Assembly: GCA_958446785.1 (NCBI GenBank)
Contig: CAUCXP010000069.1
Span: 1 to 7,418, forward strand
Direction of reading: 5' to 3'
Origin: an uncultured Collinsella sp.
GTDB taxonomy: Bacteria; Actinomycetota; Coriobacteriia; Coriobacteriales; Coriobacteriaceae
DNA length: 7,418 nt
In this document: in pieces, positions 5,344 to 7,418 of the stretch
Numbering within the stretch: the first letter of the stretch is position 1
Layout: the number at the start of each line of letters is the position of its first letter
Notes under the pieces: model-generated
Told to the model about the DNA's origin: nothing
The model's input: the letters and a program-made list of their open reading frames with translations, nothing else
Databases searched by the model: none
Made by a program: the position numbers and the translations under genes

Positions 5344-7418
5344 GTACGACCGAGCGAGAGCACGTGATGCCTCCGCGGCCCCTGATTCCGTGGACGATGG
5401 CCCTGTGTGCCGGCATGTGCGTGAGCTGCGCCTTGGTGCTCAGCATAGCCGCTGATGCGCTGCTGAGGGAGCAGGCGACGACGGTCGGGCCGCTATGGGC
5501 CATTCCCGTTGCGGCAGCGGTTTTCGTTGTGCTGGCTCACTCTTGTGCGCGGCTTGCCCCTTTGAAGCGGTGGCTGTATGCCGCGTCCGTCGGTCTCGTG
5601 GCGGGAGCGGTCGTCTCGGCGTGGTGGGCTGTGGGTGCGCTCAGCGCCTCGAAGGCGCTCGACGGTCGAGCGGCAAGCGGCCTCGAGTTTGTCGTGCAGG
5701 GTGATCCATCCATAAACGACGACGTGTATTCCTATACCTGCGAGGCACGCGCGGACGGTAAGAACTTGGCAACGGTTCGCCTATCGTGTGATCGTGAGCT
5801 CAAGGTCGGGGCGCACGTGCGTGTTATCGGTCGCGTTTCACGTTTTGAGAACGATGCATATGGACGATCGCGCGTGCTCCGAGGCGAGGTGCGCAAGGTT
5901 AAAGCCGTTCGAGTCGTGTCGGTCGATGAGGGCTCTCCGGTGTCGCTGCTTCGGCTGAGAAATGGGCTGCTTGCGTCCATCGCGCCTGCGACCGACCCGG
6001 CGCGTGCGCTCATAGCCGGTGTCGTCTGCGGTCGTTCGGCCGAGCTGCGCGCCCAGCCGGCGGGCGACTGGTTTTCGGTGACGGGAACGGCACATCTTAT
6101 CGCCGTCTCGGGCAGCCATTTGGCTATCGTGGGGTTTGTAATCGAGGGTGTATTGCAAAAGACTCGGTGCTCACGTGGTCTTCAGCGGGCCATATTGGCG
6201 ATAACGCTTGTGGGCTATGCTGCCTTTACGGGCGCGTCTCCCTCGGCCGTGCGTGCGTGCTGCATGGTGTTCGTGACGCTTGTCGTAAACGGCGCGGGGC
6301 GTCGTCGGCACGGCGCATCGGCACTCTTCGTAACCACGTCCATCTTTGTGCTACTGCGGCCGACGGTGCTGTTCGAGATGGGCTTTCAACTCTCGTGTGC
6401 CAGCGTCTTAGCCATTCTGTGCTTCTGTCCCTATGCGACCTACGCTTTGGGTGAGCTAGGTGTGCCATCAGGCGTTGTCAGCGTGCTTTCCGTCACGCTG
6501 TGCTCACAACTGGCGACACTTCCCATTACCATTCCTGCCTTCGGTACGTTCTCGCTCATTGCTCCGCTGGCAAATGCGGTCATCGGTCCGGTGGTGAGCG
6601 TACTGCTCGCTGTGTCGATCGTGCTGGTTCCCTTTTCGTTCGTGGCACCGTTGCGGACTTGGGCGCTCGTTGTGCCCATGATTGCCGCCCGTTGCGCGCT
6701 GTTCTTCGAGCAGCTGTTTGTCGCCGTGCCGGGTGCATCCGTGAATGTGCCGCCCGATAGCATGTGGATTTACTTAGTGCCGTGTTTTCTGGTGGTTCTG
6801 CTGGTCTGGTGGCCGCGTCCCCGTGCACGTCCTATGGCGGTGGGGCTTGTATGCCTGGTGCTTTTGGCTGCGATTCCGTACGTCTACTGGGATCGATTCG
6901 CTCCGCCTTCGGTGACGGTGCTCGATGTGGGCCAGGCCGATGCGATTCTTATCCGCCAGGGCAGCGCAGTTGCACTCGTCGACTGCGGACTCGACGAGCG
7001 CGTGGTGGCGGCGTTGGTTCGCAATAACGTGCACCATATCGACGCCGTCTTTGTGACGCATTGGGATGAGGACCACTGGGGTGGTCTGCCTGCCGTGCTC
7101 GAACAGTTTTCGGTCGGAACGATTGCCGTGGCGGCGGATGCGCTGGAGGATGCTCCTGCCGAGGTATTGAACCGACCTGGCGTGGAGTATCGGCAGGTGC
7201 GCCGTGGGGATACGGTCGACATCGGCTCATTTTGCGCTCGCGTGATGTGGCCATTCGAGTTCGTGGATGGCGAGGGAAATGAGGACTCGCTTGTCCTGCT
7301 GCTCTCTTATGTTCAGGAAGGCAAGGGCCTGCGAATACTTCTCACCGGTGATGCCGAGCTCGACCAAGAGCGGGAATTCGTGCAGGAGGTGGGGGATATC
7401 GATGTCCTTAAACTTGGG
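5340..7418 (+). CDS. comEC: DNA uptake channel protein ComEC/Rec2 (3' end cut by window)
   Basis: ComEC is the inner-membrane channel that takes single-stranded DNA into the cytosol during transformation. The frame stays open from ATG 5340 to the window edge, 693 residues. The order is: three hydrophobic segments (about 19-41, 49-69, 78-101); an OB-like DUF4131 region (about 110-180); the multi-helix competence domain with HLIAVSGSHLAIV (252-264); and a metallo-beta-lactamase domain with LDVGQADAILI (from about 528), LVDCG and the metal motif THWDEDHWGG (573-582; His574, Asp576, Asp578, His579), then NEDSLVLLL and LLTGDAE. The final DVLKLG would be followed by the usual HHGS region. The metal site looks intact, consistent with the proposed nuclease role in degrading the non-transported strand. 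The start overlaps comEA as ATGA with no clear Shine-Dalgarno sequence; ATG 5367 is a less likely alternative. There is no comEB between comEA and comEC. Confidence 0.95.
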   Translation, partial: MSTTEREHVMPPRPLIPWTMALCAGMCVSCALVLSIAADALLREQATTVGPLWAIPVAAAVFVVLAHSCARLAPLKRWLYAASVGLVAGAVVSAWWAVGALSASKALDGRAASGLEFVVQGDPSINDDVYSYTCEARADGKNLATVRLSCDRELKVGAHVRVIGRVSRFENDAYGRSRVLRGEVRKVKAVRVVSVDEGSPVSLLRLRNGLLASIAPATDPARALIAGVVCGRSAELRAQPAGDWFSVTGTAHLIAVSGSHLAIVGFVIEGVLQKTRCSRGLQRAILAITLVGYAAFTGASPSAVRACCMVFVTLVVNGAGRRRHGASALFVTTSIFVLLRPTVLFEMGFQLSCASVLAILCFCPYATYALGELGVPSGVVSVLSVTLCSQLATLPITIPAFGTFSLIAPLANAVIGPVVSVLLAVSIVLVPFSFVAPLRTWALVVPMIAARCALFFEQLFVAVPGASVNVPPDSMWIYLVPCFLVVLLVWWPRPRARPMAVGLVCLVLLAAIPYVYWDRFAPPSVTVLDVGQADAILIRQGSAVALVDCGLDERVVAALVRNNVHHIDAVFVTHWDEDHWGGLPAVLEQFSVGTIAVAADALEDAPAEVLNRPGVEYRQVRRGDTVDIGSFCARVMWPFEFVDGEGNEDSLVLLLSYVQEGKGLRILLTGDAELDQEREFVQEVGDIDVLKLG

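Noticed and set aside
5732..6158. Minus-strand open frames opposite comEC
   Set aside because: comEC is continuous through here with clear domain motifs; these are antisense shadows.
6167..7027. Several + strand frames of 86-95 residues within comEC
   Set aside because: They are in other frames than the uninterrupted comEC frame, are Arg/Cys-rich, and lack family motifs.
1..7418. CRISPR arrays, tRNA or rRNA genes, insertion sequences, prophage or defence genes
   Set aside because: No regular repeat-spacer pattern, cloverleaf, rRNA stretch, transposase or phage-like protein was seen; coding space is taken up by the listed housekeeping and competence genes.

Overview
The window is a densely packed, high-GC stretch in which every supported gene lies on the + strand. 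The gene set is pyrK (end)–pyrD–pyrF, then mihF–gmk–rpoZ–thiI, then comEA–comEC (cut by the right edge). The actinobacterial-type integration host factor next to gmk and rpoZ marks the source as an actinobacterium. The NAD-linked PyrK/PyrD type of dihydroorotate dehydrogenase, a comE locus and the protein sequences point to class Coriobacteriia, most likely Collinsella or a close relative. That genus call is recognition and inference; no search was run.

Layout. (1) 1-1766 is the tail of a pyrimidine biosynthesis operon. The PyrK electron-transfer subunit ends at 133, and PyrD (133-1056) and PyrF (1050-1766) overlap their upstream neighbours. (2) 1767-2005 is a 239-base gap with two dyads: a 58-base elongated stem-loop (1812-1869) and a 32-base dyad (1933-1964) that overlaps an extended -10 promoter for mihF. 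(3) 2006-4416 holds mihF, gmk, rpoZ and thiI, with two junctions of zero bases. A 12-bp hairpin right after thiI probably ends the unit. (4) 4417-4629 is a 213-base gap with GGTTTTGG-type repeats and a second inverted repeat. (5) 4630-7418 holds comEA and comEC, overlapping by ATGA, which encode the DNA receptor and the inner-membrane channel of DNA uptake.

How the genes work together. PyrK/PyrD oxidise dihydroorotate to orotate, and PyrF decarboxylates OMP to UMP. Gmk makes GDP, mIHF organises the nucleoid and RpoZ is a subunit of RNA polymerase. The order pyrF, mihF, gmk, rpoZ recalls the mycobacterial order, but thiI (tRNA 4-thiouridine synthesis) sits where mycobacteria carry coaBC/dfp. 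ComEA binds incoming double-stranded DNA, and ComEC carries one strand across the membrane.

I found no undescribed multi-gene system; the coding content is well-known families. The least explained signals are in the two intergenic gaps, above all the dyad laid over the likely mihF promoter.
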